A stretch of 64,000 nt of DNA from Desulfovibrio sp. GTDB taxonomy: Bacteria > Desulfobacterota > Desulfovibrionia > Desulfovibrionales > Desulfovibrionaceae. Under the pieces are notes generated by a model, which made no database searches, was not told where the DNA came from, and saw only the letters and a program-made list of their open reading frames with translations. Where the stretch lies: assembly GCF_019422935.1 (NCBI RefSeq), contig NZ_JAHZCJ010000007.1, forward strand, positions 153,021 to 217,020. Reading direction: 5' to 3'. Made by a program: the position numbers and the translations under genes. How positions within the stretch are numbered: position 1 is the first letter of the stretch; each line of letters opens with the position of its first letter. This document shows, piece by piece, positions 44,058-54,627 of this stretch.

Positions 44058-46295
44058 ATGCGTTCTATCAAACAAAAAATTGCGCTGGCTGCGGGTCTCG
44101 GGCTGATTGTCACGGCTGCCATTCTGATGGCTTTCGGGCTGTACTCCACCAGCAAAACCAAGGATTTTGTTTCCCACAGAGTCTCACAACTTTTGGAAGA
44201 AAGCGCCATTTCATCACTTGAATCTCTGGTTTCAGACAGGGCCTCCGTTGTGGAAACGGCCCTTCAGGATAACATTGACACCGCCCGCACAACAGGAAAA
44301 ATATTCGAGGTCTTGCGCGCCAATCTCGGCAGCGAGCACCTGCGCGATCTTTTTGTCAAAATTCTGCGCGCCAACCTTGATAACAACCCCACATATCTGG
44401 GTTCATATTCCGCATGGGAACCCAACGCCCTTGACGGCATGGATGCCCTGTACGCCAATACAGAAGCCCACGATGCTTCGGGCCGCTTTATTACGTACTG
44501 GAACCGCGATGAAACAGGCAAGATCAGCCGCCAGGCGCTGGTGGAGTACGAAAGCGATGCCAAGCACGCCAACGGCGTGCGCAAGGGCGGCTGGTACCTT
44601 GGCCCCAGGGAAACCGGCAAGGAAAGCGTACTTGACCCCTTCCCCTACATCGTGCAGGGCAAAACGGAATGGCTGACCACAATCTCCGTGCCCGTCAAGG
44701 AAAACAACAAGTTCCTCGGCGTTTCCGGCACAGATCTGCGCCTCACCTTTTTGCAGAAGATGGCAGAAGATGTTGATGCCAAAATATACGGCGGCAAGGG
44801 CGACGTATTCATTATCAGCTATGACGGTCTGGTAGTTGCCAACAGCGGTGACGCCTCAATGGTCGGCAAAGCATTGAGCAATGGCTTGCCCAATGCAGAC
44901 AAGGTCATGCCCAACGTGCGTGATGGCAAGGCCTATGCCGGGCTGAGTGTGGACGGCAAGTCCATTGTGGCATACGCCCCGGTCAAGCTTGGTCGCTCCG
45001 GCAAGTTCTGGTCAGTACTTGTCAGGCTGCCCAGAGATGTTGTGCTGGCTGATGCCGATGCCCTTGAGGCGCAACTCAACGAGCGCGCCAAAAACGATGC
45101 ATTCAATCAGATCATGGTCGGCGCAGGCGTGGCCCTGCTGGGCATAATCTGCCTGTGGTTCTTTGCGGGTTCCCTCACGCGGCCGCTCATCAGGGCCAAG
45201 AACTACGCCGAAGGTGTTGCCGCAGGCGATTTCAGCGGGGAACTGGTGGTGAACCAGCAGGACGAAATCGGCGTGTTGGCCAACTCTCTGCGCACCATGG
45301 TTGCCAATCTGCAAGCAATGATAGCCGAGGCGCACGCCAAGGGCGAAGAAGCCCAAAAAGCAATGAAAGAAGCGCAGGCCGCCATGCAGGAGGCCCACGC
45401 CGCCAAGGCTCAGGCCGAGCGGGCCAAGGCCGAGGGCATGCTGCATGCTGCCGGGCAGCTTGAAGGCGTTGTGGAAATCGTCACTGCGGCCTCGCAGCAG
45501 CTTTCATCCCAGATTGAGCAATCGAGCCGAGGTGCGGACGAGCAGTCTGGGCGTGTGCGCGAAACCGCCACTGCCATGGAAGAAATGAACGCCACCGTGC
45601 TTGAAGTGGCCCGCAACGCCCAGCAGGCAGCGGACGCCTCCACCCAGACCAAGCAAAAGGCCCTTGAGGGCTCCAATATCGTCAGCGATGCGGTCAAGGG
45701 CATTGAAACTGTCCGGGATCAGTCGCTGGCCATCAAGGAAGACATGAACGCCCTTGGCAAGCAGGCTGAAGGCATTGGCCAGATCATGAACGTGATTGCC
45801 GACATTGCCGACCAGACCAACCTGCTTGCCCTTAACGCGGCCATTGAGGCCGCCCGCGCTGGCGATGCCGGCCGCGGATTTGCAGTTGTGGCCGATGAAG
45901 TGCGCAAACTGGCGGAAAAGACCATGGCCGCCACGCAGGAAGTGGGACAGGCCATCCGCGACATTCAGGATGGCACCCGCAAAAACATTGCCAACGTGGA
46001 CAAGGCTGCCGTAACCATCGAAAGCGCTACAGACCTTTCCGTACGTTCCGGCGAAGCCTTGAGCCAGATATTCAACCTCGTTGAACAGGTTAACGATCAA
46101 GTACAGTCAATTGCGACTGCAAGTGAACAGCAATCAGCGGCAAGCGAAGAAATCAACAAGTCCGTTGAACAGGTTTCTGCAATTTCTGCTGAAACAGCTC
46201 AGGCAATGGAACAGGCATCAAGCGCCGTGTCTGAACTTGCGCAACAGTCAAAAGTACTGCAAAACCTCATTCACGAAATGAAAACACAGAAATAA
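44058..46295 (+). CDS. Methyl-accepting chemotaxis protein, dCache sensor
   Basis: A 745-residue chemoreceptor starting [13 protein letters not shown]. It has a first membrane helix (10-32) and a large periplasmic dCache-type domain (about 35-350, with [31 protein letters not shown] and [13 protein letters not shown]). A second membrane helix (about 365-385) leads to HAMP and the standard signalling hairpin. dCache domains bind small ligands such as amino or organic acids directly; the ligand cannot be told. The start at 44058 has AAGGA close upstream; an in-frame start 32 codons earlier lies before the membrane helix and lacks a ribosome site. There is no C-terminal pentapeptide. A sigma-28-type promoter precedes it. 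Confidence 0.95.
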   Translation: MRSIKQKIALAAGLGLIVTAAILMAFGLYSTSKTKDFVSHRVSQLLEESAISSLESLVSDRASVVETALQDNIDTARTTGKIFEVLRANLGSEHLRDLFVKILRANLDNNPTYLGSYSAWEPNALDGMDALYANTEAHDASGRFITYWNRDETGKISRQALVEYESDAKHANGVRKGGWYLGPRETGKESVLDPFPYIVQGKTEWLTTISVPVKENNKFLGVSGTDLRLTFLQKMAEDVDAKIYGGKGDVFIISYDGLVVANSGDASMVGKALSNGLPNADKVMPNVRDGKAYAGLSVDGKSIVAYAPVKLGRSGKFWSVLVRLPRDVVLADADALEAQLNERAKNDAFNQIMVGAGVALLGIICLWFFAGSLTRPLIRAKNYAEGVAAGDFSGELVVNQQDEIGVLANSLRTMVANLQAMIAEAHAKGEEAQKAMKEAQAAMQEAHAAKAQAERAKAEGMLHAAGQLEGVVEIVTAASQQLSSQIEQSSRGADEQSGRVRETATAMEEMNATVLEVARNAQQAADASTQTKQKALEGSNIVSDAVKGIETVRDQSLAIKEDMNALGKQAEGIGQIMNVIADIADQTNLLALNAAIEAARAGDAGRGFAVVADEVRKLAEKTMAATQEVGQAIRDIQDGTRKNIANVDKAAVTIESATDLSVRSGEALSQIFNLVEQVNDQVQSIATASEQQSAASEEINKSVEQVSAISAETAQAMEQASSAVSELAQQSKVLQNLIHEMKTQK

Positions 46296-46309
46296 TCAAT
46301 GTAATACAT

Positions 46310-46355
46310 AATGGCTTGCCCGGATCTTCCTCTCGCTGAGGCCGGGCAAGCCATT
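46310..46355 (+). terminator. Hairpin after the second chemoreceptor
   Basis: A perfect 14-base stem (AATGGCTTGCCCGG with its complement, 46310-46323 and 46342-46355) and an 18-base loop, 15 bases after the stop. The T tail is poor (TTGAC), so termination may be weak. Confidence 0.6.
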
Positions 46356-46487
46356 GACACACCTTCACTTTCACTGCATTAAACTAGGAGAGAATTTTCC
46401 AATCAGCGATGCTGCATTTTTTGAAATAATATTTTGAAACTGCTGGCAAGCCTGACAAGCACACAACTCCAACGGCCCAGGAATTCT

Positions 46488-49400
46488 ATGCGCGGCTTTA
46501 TTGCTGGAATTTTGCTTTTTATGGCGATCGCATCCATTACGACCGCCGCAGTTCCTTCCCGCGCTCTGGCCGCCGACAGCCACGCCCCTATCATTGTTTC
46601 CCTTCCCCGTGAAAACGAGCCTTATTCCTTCGTATCCATGTTCGGCGAGCCATCTGGCCTGCTTGTGGATATCTGGCGACTGTGGGGCGAGAAGGTCGGG
46701 CGAGACGTCAAATTTCGCATGGGGGAATGGCCTGACTTGCTAACTGATGTCCGCTCAGGGCAATCGCAAATCCACGGCGGACTTTTTCGCACCGCCACCC
46801 GCTCCCTGCTGCTGGATTTCGGCCCAGCGCTCTTTTCCTCGCGCGGCGTGATCATTATGGCTTCGGGCATCAGCGCTGATCTGGACAGCACGCCCGCACC
46901 GGTCATCGCCACTCTCAAGGGCACAATCCTTGAAACGCATCTGCGCACCCGCTACCCCACCCTGCGTCTTTTGTCGCTGACATCCTTCAAGGATATGCTC
47001 ATGGCTGTGGGCGGCGGTCTGGCTCAAGGTGTTGCCGGGCCGCTCTTGCCGCTTATCAGTGCCATCGACCGCCTGGGACTCAACGAAAAATTTTCCACTG
47101 AGCCTTTCCCACTAATGGAAGACACGCTCCGGCCCGGCGTGCGCAAAGGCGATATGGACACTCTGGAGCTTGTGGAACAGGGCATGGCCCAGATACCCCG
47201 TGCGGAGCTCATTGCCCTGGAGGAGTATTGGGTGCGCGTTCCCGCCATGCGGGAAATAAACAGGGTGCGCCGCCCTCTGAATCTCAGCACACATGAACGC
47301 CAGTGGCTTGAAACCCATTCCCGCTGGCGCGTTGGTTTTCTTAAGGATGGAGCACCGCTCGCCTTTACCAACAAACAGGGGCATTTTGACGGCATCAGCG
47401 CGGATATTCTTCGCGCTGTCGCAGGAATTCTGGGCGTGGAAATTATCCCCCAGCCCGAAGCTTCTACCCGAAACCTGAGCACAGATCTGGCGACCCAGCA
47501 GATAGACGTGGTGCCCTTCAGCGAAAAGCTGCCGCCTGCGCACGAGAATACGCACCAGCACAGCCTGTTGTTCTATCTGCCGCTGGATGTGGTCACCAGG
47601 GCCAATGCGGGCTTTTCCGTTACCAGCCCCCGTGACCTTGCAAAAAAGACCGTAGCCGTGCTGGCATACCCCGGCGTGGCAATCCAATTGGAAAAACTCG
47701 TGCCCAGCGCCATTGTGGTTCCCCTGCAAGTCATGGACGATGCCCTTAATGGCCTGCGTTCAGGGCGCTACGATGCTGTTGTGGGCCTTTCTGTTTCCAT
47801 CAGTTTTTTTCTGACCAACGGCGAGCGCAACGACCTCAGGCATACCCGGCTGCCCGATCTGCGTTATGCGGCGCAAATTGCCTTTCGTTCTGACTGGTCA
47901 GAACTTCCCAGAATTTTTGAAAAAGCCTACGAGAGCATCCCCTACACCAACCTGCTGGAAATGGCCCAACGCTGGGGCAGCCTGCGGCTTGAAAAAGACA
48001 TTGACTGGGAACGCATCAAACAGGTGGGCGGCGTGGTTGCCCTGCTTGTGGGCAGTTTTGTGTGCGTAATGCTGATTGCCAACCACAGGCTTGCGCGCGA
48101 AAGCCAGGCCACCCAGATTGCCTTAAGTACCCTGCGCCAAAGGGAGCGCCAGCTTAAAACGGTTATGGACAACCAGCCAAGCATGGTCATGCTGATCGAC
48201 ACGGCTGGCAGATATGTACTGGTCAACCGCCAGTTTGAGCGCTTTATAGGCCGCCCGACAGAGGCCATGATCGGCAAACGGAACGAAGACAACCTGCCCC
48301 CGGAAATAGCCGCTGCCGCAACGCTTGCTGATGCAGAAATCCTGAAAACCGGCGAACCACTTACCTGTGAAGAATCCTACCGCAATGCCAGCGGCGACCT
48401 GCGGGATCTTGACACCTGCAAGGTTCCGCTCAAGGACGACAACGGCAACATCTTTGGCATTGTCATTACTGCCACAGACATTACCGAGAGACGCAAGGCC
48501 GAGCGGCAGGCCCTGCGCACGCAGACCGAGATGGCTCAGATATTCAACGCCGCAGGTAGCGCCATGCGCGTGCTGGACACCAATCACGTTGTTTTGCAGG
48601 CCAATGATGCTTTTCTGAAGCTGCACGGATTCAGCCGGGAAGAAGTGATCGGCGTCCGCTGTTCCGACTACACGCAAAATTCAGAAAAATGCACCACATG
48701 CGCAGTCACGCGAGTGCTTAACGGCGCGCCCAAAGCTGCGGAAACCACCATGCGCCGCCGCAAGAACGGCGATGAAATTTACTGCGATATTGTGGCTACG
48801 CCCTTTCTTTCGCCCGAAGGGGAACTGCTGGGGGCCATTGAAGACTGCCGCGATGTCACAGAGCTTGTAAAAAGCCAGCGCGCCATGCAAAAGGCTGCCC
48901 TGGCTGCGGAAGAAGCCAACCGCGCCAAGAGCGAATTTCTGGCAAACATGAGTCACGAAATCCGCACTCCCATGAATGCCGTTATCGGCATGGCCTATCT
49001 CGCCCTGCAAACCAAACTCACGGGCAAGCAGCACAGCTACCTCTCCAGCATCAAGGATTCCGCCAAATCACTGCTGCGCATCATCAATGACATTCTGGAT
49101 TTTTCAAAGATTGAAGCGGGCCGCATGGATATTGAGAATGTGGACTTTGAGCTGGACGAAGTGCTGCAAGGGCTGGCAAGCCTCGACATTGTCAAACTGG
49201 CCGAGAGCAAGGTCGAACTGCTGATTGACGTGGAGCCGGACGTTCCCTTCACCCTCATGGGCGACCCTCTGCGGCTGGGGCAGGTACTTATCAACCTTGT
49301 GGGCAACGCCATCAAGTTTACCGATCAGGGCGAGGTTTGCGTGCGGGTGCAGCGGTGCGGTGCCGTGGGCAACAAAATAACCCTGCTATTCAGCATCAGC

Positions 49401-50495
49401 GACACCGGCGTTGGCATGTCGGAAGAGCAGAAACAAAAGCTGTTCCACGCATTTTCGCAAGCCGATATGTCCACAACCCGGCGGTTCGGCGGCACAGGTC
49501 TGGGACTTTCCATTTCCAAAAGGCTTGTGGAAATGATGGATGGCACGATCACGGTTGAAAGCAAGCCCGATCAGGGCAGCACATTTCTCTTTACCGCATC
49601 CTTTGACCTGCCCCCGGTTGGCCTTGCCACTCTGCCGGAGGTGCAGGCGCCTTCTGGCCTGCGCGCCCTTGTGATTAACAGCGACAGCGCCCGGAGGGAG
49701 AAACTGGGGCAAACCCTCGCTGGCCTTGGGCTGCGATACGGCGAGGCGGCAGACGGCACTCAGGGCGCACGCGTTGCCGCAAAAGCCGCCAAGGCAGGCA
49801 TGGTCTACGAAGTCGCGCTGATCGACTGCAACCAGTCTGAAAAAATCAATCTGAAAGCGGCAGCCCGGCTGAAAAAATTGCAGAACATACCCGTTATCGT
49901 CCTGACCGGGGTCCATAATCTTGGCAAACTCAATGCGCAGGCAACCGCCCTGGGCATCAATCATGTTCTCTGCAAACCTGTTTGCAGAACAACATTGCTG
50001 CGCGCCATTCAGGAGGCCACGCGCAACAACCAGCAGGCAGAATACAGCCTGCTGGCTGGCAACGAGCTGCCAAGGTTTATAGAGGGACTGGAAGGTCAGC
50101 GTGTGCTTTTGGCTGAAGATAATGAAATCAACCAGATTGTGGCCAAGGAACTGCTGGAAGGCATGGGTCTTGTGGTGGATATTGCCGATAATGGCCGCAT
50201 TGCCGTGGACATGATCTACAAGGGTGCGTACGCGGCTGTTTTCATGGACATACAGATGCCCGAAATGGACGGATTTGAGGCAACACGCATGGTACGCGCC
50301 ACGCCTGGATTCCGCCATCTGCCTATCATTGCCCTCACGGCGCACGGCATGGTGGGCGACAGGGAAAAATGCCTCAAGGCTGGCATGAGCGACCACATTT
50401 CCAAGCCCATCGACCCCACGGCTCTAACAGAAGTTGCCATGCGCTGGTGCCGCAAATCCAATGCGGACACCCCACGGCAAACAATCGATTTATAA
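46488..50495 (+). CDS. BvgS-like hybrid sensor histidine kinase
   Basis: A 1335-residue membrane kinase. A signal peptide (MRGFIAGILLFMAIAS) is followed by two periplasmic solute-binding-like (SBP_bac_3) domains (about 35-255 and 285-510) and one membrane helix (about 525-545). Then come two PAS domains, HisKA with His823 in MSHEIRTPMNAV, and HATPase (NLVGNAIKFTDQG, DTGVGMS, GTGLGLSISK). A first receiver-like domain with Asp1113 lacks the full acidic pocket; a second, canonical one has Asp1254 (FMDIQMPEMDGFE). No HPt domain or response regulator gene follows, so the output partner is elsewhere. The start at 46488 follows AGGAATTCT; a TTG 18 codons earlier is less likely. The ligand is probably an amino acid or similar small molecule. 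Confidence 0.92.
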   Translation: MRGFIAGILLFMAIASITTAAVPSRALAADSHAPIIVSLPRENEPYSFVSMFGEPSGLLVDIWRLWGEKVGRDVKFRMGEWPDLLTDVRSGQSQIHGGLFRTATRSLLLDFGPALFSSRGVIIMASGISADLDSTPAPVIATLKGTILETHLRTRYPTLRLLSLTSFKDMLMAVGGGLAQGVAGPLLPLISAIDRLGLNEKFSTEPFPLMEDTLRPGVRKGDMDTLELVEQGMAQIPRAELIALEEYWVRVPAMREINRVRRPLNLSTHERQWLETHSRWRVGFLKDGAPLAFTNKQGHFDGISADILRAVAGILGVEIIPQPEASTRNLSTDLATQQIDVVPFSEKLPPAHENTHQHSLLFYLPLDVVTRANAGFSVTSPRDLAKKTVAVLAYPGVAIQLEKLVPSAIVVPLQVMDDALNGLRSGRYDAVVGLSVSISFFLTNGERNDLRHTRLPDLRYAAQIAFRSDWSELPRIFEKAYESIPYTNLLEMAQRWGSLRLEKDIDWERIKQVGGVVALLVGSFVCVMLIANHRLARESQATQIALSTLRQRERQLKTVMDNQPSMVMLIDTAGRYVLVNRQFERFIGRPTEAMIGKRNEDNLPPEIAAAATLADAEILKTGEPLTCEESYRNASGDLRDLDTCKVPLKDDNGNIFGIVITATDITERRKAERQALRTQTEMAQIFNAAGSAMRVLDTNHVVLQANDAFLKLHGFSREEVIGVRCSDYTQNSEKCTTCAVTRVLNGAPKAAETTMRRRKNGDEIYCDIVATPFLSPEGELLGAIEDCRDVTELVKSQRAMQKAALAAEEANRAKSEFLANMSHEIRTPMNAVIGMAYLALQTKLTGKQHSYLSSIKDSAKSLLRIINDILDFSKIEAGRMDIENVDFELDEVLQGLASLDIVKLAESKVELLIDVEPDVPFTLMGDPLRLGQVLINLVGNAIKFTDQGEVCVRVQRCGAVGNKITLLFSISDTGVGMSEEQKQKLFHAFSQADMSTTRRFGGTGLGLSISKRLVEMMDGTITVESKPDQGSTFLFTASFDLPPVGLATLPEVQAPSGLRALVINSDSARREKLGQTLAGLGLRYGEAADGTQGARVAAKAAKAGMVYEVALIDCNQSEKINLKAAARLKKLQNIPVIVLTGVHNLGKLNAQATALGINHVLCKPVCRTTLLRAIQEATRNNQQAEYSLLAGNELPRFIEGLEGQRVLLAEDNEINQIVAKELLEGMGLVVDIADNGRIAVDMIYKGAYAAVFMDIQMPEMDGFEATRMVRATPGFRHLPIIALTAHGMVGDREKCLKAGMSDHISKPIDPTALTEVAMRWCRKSNADTPRQTIDL

Positions 50496-50600
50496 AGCCC
50501 CCTCCTCGCCCTTCGCACTGACTCCTCTCTACTGTTTCCCATCCACTGCATCAAACAAACTGCCCCTGATGCACTACGTTTGATGCGCTGGCCCGATGCC

Positions 50601-51878
50601 TTAGGCCCCAACGCTGACGCTGTTTGCATGCCTGGGCCGTATGAGTAGCCATGTGCCTGTGAGCGCCGTAAAGGGCGCAACCGTCACAAGCCCGATGCTG
50701 CCCACCAATGTGTTCATTATTTCAGCGGAAACAAAGGGCAGGTTGAGGGCGTTTTCCAGCGGGATGCCCTGCGCCATGAACAGCATCAAGGTGGCTATAT
50801 AACCGCCGGAATAGGCCAGCAGCAAGGTTGTGGTCATGGTGCCCACTACGGCGCGACCCACTCGCAGGCCCGAGGCCAGCGCAGCTCGACGGGAAATGCC
50901 GGGATTCTGCGCCGCCAGCTCGGCCATACTGGCAGCTACATCCATGGCGAGATCCATCAGCGCGCCGGAAGAAGCCATGAATATGCTGGCAAGAAAGATG
51001 CGCGTCATGTTCAGATGCGGATAGCCGGAATAGAGCACGGTCTCCGCATAGGGGCGCACGGCCCCGTGCAGGTGGAACGGCCCTGCAAAAGCCAGGGCAA
51101 GCCCACAGGTGGCGGCAATGCCCAGCAGTGAGCCGAGCCAGGCAGCCAGCCCGCGCCGGTTCATGCCGCCTACAAGCAAGATGGTTGCAGCTGTTATGGC
51201 CGTGGTGACGCCCAGCCCCAGCAGGATGGGATCCACGTCGCGCAGCAGGGCCGGAACCAGCGCCTTCCAGATCATCAGGGCAGAAAATACAAAGGAGAGC
51301 AGCGCCTTGAGGCCTGTGGCCCCGGCGAAGGCCAGCAGCAACAGGGCAAAGATGCCAAAGGCCACGGCCTGCGTGTGCAGCCGATAGTGATCCTGCGCCA
51401 CCACATCGGCCACCTTGCCATCCCGCAGGGTAAGCACCATCAGGGCTGTGTCGCCGGGGGCGAATACTTTATCCAGCTCCATCTTGCCCACCAGATCGTT
51501 GCCCGCCTGCCATGTCTGCCCGGCATAGGGGCCATCAATGCCCCGCAGGGTCACATATTGCGTACCCATGCGCACAATGCCGTACTGGTGCACCCGCTCG
51601 TTGTCCACGCTCAGCACCGTTGCACGGCAGCGCACCGCATTATCCGGCAGGCGGTTTTCAAAACCAGTGGGCAGCAGATACAGCGCAAGACAGGCCAGCC
51701 CCAACACCACACACAGCAGGGCATCGCGCCGGGTGGAGCGCAAGGGCATATGCCCTGCGGCGGCCCCAACCTGTGCCTTGGCCAGCGATTGAGCCTGTAT
51801 TTGCGGATGCGCCTGATCTGCCCCGGTTACATCCGCCGAGCTGCCCGACAATTCGTTTTCTTCACTCTGCTGGGCCAT
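50601..51878 (-). CDS. YibE/F-family membrane protein
   Basis: A 425-residue inner-membrane protein. A hydrophilic N-terminus (to about 55) and one membrane helix lead to an extracytoplasmic beta-rich part (RCRATVLSVDNERV ... GDTALMVLTLRDGKV), then about seven membrane helices. The family core has VGGMNRRGLAAWLGSLLG and ASSGALMDLAMDVAASMAEL. The role of YibE/F proteins is not established. The start at 51878 follows AGGAG; the longer open frame upstream overlaps the intergenic region. It is tail-to-tail with the hybrid kinase gene and 121 bases downstream of phoA on the same strand. Confidence 0.85.
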   Translation of the reverse strand: MAQQSEENELSGSSADVTGADQAHPQIQAQSLAKAQVGAAAGHMPLRSTRRDALLCVVLGLACLALYLLPTGFENRLPDNAVRCRATVLSVDNERVHQYGIVRMGTQYVTLRGIDGPYAGQTWQAGNDLVGKMELDKVFAPGDTALMVLTLRDGKVADVVAQDHYRLHTQAVAFGIFALLLLAFAGATGLKALLSFVFSALMIWKALVPALLRDVDPILLGLGVTTAITAATILLVGGMNRRGLAAWLGSLLGIAATCGLALAFAGPFHLHGAVRPYAETVLYSGYPHLNMTRIFLASIFMASSGALMDLAMDVAASMAELAAQNPGISRRAALASGLRVGRAVVGTMTTTLLLAYSGGYIATLMLFMAQGIPLENALNLPFVSAEIMNTLVGSIGLVTVAPFTALTGTWLLIRPRHANSVSVGA

Positions 51879-51999
51879 GACGACTCCTGCGTTATACTCG
51901 AGTCTTTGCTTTTTTAGCCATAATAAACAGGCCGGACAGCAGGCATATAGCCCCGCCGCCCGGCCTGCAACACTACGCCAGTCTTGTGCCAAGACTTCG

Positions 52000-53574
52000 T
52001 TAGTTAGCGGCTGTCGCCAGGCTTATTGCCGGGCTGCCAGCAGTATTTACGGCAGGGCTGACAACGGCGGCGGATTTCTTCATCCCCATGATTTCAGCCA
52101 TGCGGGCAAAGATATCCGTATTGTCGTAAAACCCGCCAAAGCGATCAGCGCCCACGCCCCCGGCAGAGGTCAGCACCGGAACGCCCGTATGGGAATACGT
52201 TGTCCAGGCAATGCCCGACTTCTGGTTAAGCAAATGGGTGAGGGTGACGGTGAACGGCTCATATTCGCCGTAGAGCAGGTAATCCTGATCCGAAATATTC
52301 TTGCTGTCGCCGCCCTTCATGCTGCGCTCAAAGGCCGCGCGCAGTTCGTCCACCTCGTAGGGTTTCAGCACCATGCCGGCGGCGTCGCCATCCTTGGGCA
52401 GGGCGGCGGCTTCCGCATCAGAAAGCACCACAAGACCAAAGTTTTCCTTCACCAGCGGCAGCACGTCTTCCAGCTTTGCCTGCGGATTGGCCTTGCGGAA
52501 GGCGTTGAATTTTTCGTCAAAGGCCACGTAGGATATCTTCTGGTTTTTCAGGCGGGTGTGGTACGAATCGTACTTGGTGCCCGCAAAACCGATGGACATG
52601 CCGCCGGTTTCGTGGTCGCCCGTAACAATGACCAGGGTGTCATCCGGATGGTTGCGCATGAACTGCATGGCCTCGGCCACGGCGGCGTCAAACGCCAGCA
52701 CATCGGTAATGGAGCTTACGGCATCGTTGGCATGGCAGGCCCAGTCAACCTTGCCGCCTTCGATCATCATGAAAAAGCCTTTGGGATTATCCAGCAGTTC
52801 AAAGCCCTTGCGCGACATCTCGGCCAGCGAAACATCGTCCTTGGCGGCATCCATGGCGTAGGTCATGGCTGATTCGTCCTGAAGGCGCGGATTGACGAAC
52901 ACCACGCGTTCCTTGCCGGGTTTGAGCGAGCGAAAATCCTGCGCGCTGTTCACATAGTGGAACCCATTGGCGCGGATGGCGTCCAGCACGTTGCGCTTGT
53001 CGCCTTCCATCTTGGATTTTTTGCCCGCAGGATCAAGAAAACCGCCGCCAGCAAAATAATCCATGCGGCTCGCGGCCAGTTCAAGGCCAATTTCGTAATA
53101 ATTTTTACGGCTGGGCTGATGCGCGTAAAAAGAACCGGGCGTGGCGTGGTCGAGCGACACGGTGGACACGATGCCCACCTTCATGCCCTTATCGCGCGCC
53201 ATTTCGGCAATGGAAACCACGGGTACGTTCTTGCCGTCCACGCCAAGGCCACGATTGGTGGTCTTGACGCCACAGGCCATGGCGGTTCCGGCAGCGGCGG
53301 AATCCGTAATGAGCGAATCAATGGAATATGTGGTGGTTGCGCCCTGCACGGGCAACTGGCTCATGTTGAGCTTGACGATGCCGGGGGTGGTGTCGCCCTT
53401 TTGCGCAGCCAGATACAGCTCCGCCGCGTTGCGTTGGGCCATGCCCATTCCATCGCCTATGAGCAGAATGACGTACTTGGCCTGCCCCGCATGGGCAACC
53501 CCCATAAAGCCGAACAGCATGACGCAAAGAACAAAAGCCGCCCGTGCGGCATTGTGCCAACGAAACTGGGCCAT
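52000..53574 (-). CDS. phoA: Alkaline phosphatase (PhoA family)
   Basis: A periplasmic phosphomonoesterase of 524 residues with a signal peptide (cleavage near AHA-G at 29). Metal and catalytic motifs are ILLIGDGMGMAQ (Asp41), TDSAAAGTAMACG with the Ser92 nucleophile, SLDHATPGSFYAH, GGKVDWACHAND and VIVTGDHETGG, all in family order. The start at 53574 has AGGAGG 8 bases upstream; an ATG 6 codons earlier overlaps that site. No Pho box was searched for reliably. About 260 bases separate it from the Dms-type operon; they carry only that operon's terminator. Confidence 0.94.
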   Translation of the reverse strand: MAQFRWHNAARAAFVLCVMLFGFMGVAHAGQAKYVILLIGDGMGMAQRNAAELYLAAQKGDTTPGIVKLNMSQLPVQGATTTYSIDSLITDSAAAGTAMACGVKTTNRGLGVDGKNVPVVSIAEMARDKGMKVGIVSTVSLDHATPGSFYAHQPSRKNYYEIGLELAASRMDYFAGGGFLDPAGKKSKMEGDKRNVLDAIRANGFHYVNSAQDFRSLKPGKERVVFVNPRLQDESAMTYAMDAAKDDVSLAEMSRKGFELLDNPKGFFMMIEGGKVDWACHANDAVSSITDVLAFDAAVAEAMQFMRNHPDDTLVIVTGDHETGGMSIGFAGTKYDSYHTRLKNQKISYVAFDEKFNAFRKANPQAKLEDVLPLVKENFGLVVLSDAEAAALPKDGDAAGMVLKPYEVDELRAAFERSMKGGDSKNISDQDYLLYGEYEPFTVTLTHLLNQKSGIAWTTYSHTGVPVLTSAGGVGADRFGGFYDNTDIFARMAEIMGMKKSAAVVSPAVNTAGSPAISLATAAN

Positions 53575-53775
53575 GACCCGAACCTCCTGCATAAAAGCAA
53601 TGGTGGAAAGCCCCCGAAAATCGGCCAGCCTTCCCCAAAATCATACAAGGCTGCCTGCGGGCTCTACAATGGGCTAACGCTCGCCCATGCGGGTGACGCC
53701 CGCGTTACGGGCAACCGCATGTTGCGTGACAGGCGCGGTACAACCTGTTACCGCAGCTCTGACAAGCAAGACAAC

Positions 53776-53812
53776 GCCAAAACGGCCTGCCCGCAGCAGC
53801 GGGCAGGCCGTT
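53776..53812 (-). terminator. Terminator of the torD-dmsABC operon
   Basis: A perfect 14-base stem (AACGGCCTGCCCGC with its complement, 53781-53794 and 53799-53812) and a 4-base loop. On the minus strand it is followed by TTTTGGCGTT. It lies 22 bases beyond the dmsC stop. Confidence 0.85.
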
Positions 53813-53834
53813 CACATAAGGTGTCATCAGCCCG

Positions 53835-54623
53835 TTAGTAGGGCAAGCCAAGGCCTGTAGCGGTGTGGATGGTATCCTTGAAAAAGACAATGCGGCTGAG
53901 CAGCACGGCGCAGAGCACCAGCAGGCCAAGCGCGCAGGCGCGTTGCCGCGCCGCGTAGGTCAGGCCAAAGGCCGCGCCCAGCAGCGCCAGCCCGCCCCAG
54001 AACAGGGGCGAAGCCAGCCATGCCTGGGCCGTGGCCTGCATGATCGCACCGCCGGAGGCCCACACGCAGGGCACAATCAGCAGCACCGCCATGAGCATGC
54101 CCAGAAACACCCGCAGCACCCCAACCCGGTTTTGCGCAAAGGCCGCGCCCAGCGAAAGGCTGGTAAGGGCGAAGAGCAGCATGGGCACGCCGTTGCTGAT
54201 GGCAGGCATGGAAATGACGGCATAGGTCATACCCTGCATGATGATGCCCGCAAGCCCCGCCACGGCAGTGACTACACACAGCAGGCGCGAAGGTTTGAAG
54301 CAGCAAAGGCAGGCCAGCGCGGCGAACAGGCCGAATACCAGCCCTTCCCTGCTGAGCCAGGAGCCGCCCATGTTGGTGAGCGCCGTTGCGGCGCGCCAGG
54401 GCTGGGCCAGATGCAGCATGGAAGCCGCCAGCCCAAGCAGGGCGGCCCCGGCCACAACGTACCATTCCTTGCCGCCAAGGGGGCTAAGCCCTGCGGCCTG
54501 TCTAGGGGCCGAGGTTACGGCCCCGGCAGCCGGACGCAGCATTCCAAAAGCCGCAAATACGGCCATGCCCACGGCAAGCTGGGTAAGCACCGTAAAGAAG
54601 ACAAGAGGGAATTCGTAATGCAT
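53835..54623 (-). CDS. dmsC: DmsC-type membrane anchor subunit
   Basis: A 262-residue integral membrane protein with eight hydrophobic segments that anchors a DmsAB-type enzyme and takes electrons from menaquinol. It starts with the family signature MHYEFPLVFFTVLTQLAVG and ends in a hydrophobic segment before GLGLPY. The start at 54623 is 4 bases after the dmsB stop; a much longer open frame upstream overlaps dmsB and is spurious. Last gene of the operon. Confidence 0.9.
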   Translation of the reverse strand: MHYEFPLVFFTVLTQLAVGMAVFAAFGMLRPAAGAVTSAPRQAAGLSPLGGKEWYVVAGAALLGLAASMLHLAQPWRAATALTNMGGSWLSREGLVFGLFAALACLCCFKPSRLLCVVTAVAGLAGIIMQGMTYAVISMPAISNGVPMLLFALTSLSLGAAFAQNRVGVLRVFLGMLMAVLLIVPCVWASGGAIMQATAQAWLASPLFWGGLALLGAAFGLTYAARQRACALGLLVLCAVLLSRIVFFKDTIHTATGLGLPY

Positions 54624-54627
54624 GGTT

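Noticed and set aside
46434..46487. TTG start 18 codons upstream for the hybrid kinase
   Set aside because: No ribosome site, and the ATG at 46488 has AGGA at good spacing directly before a normal signal peptide.
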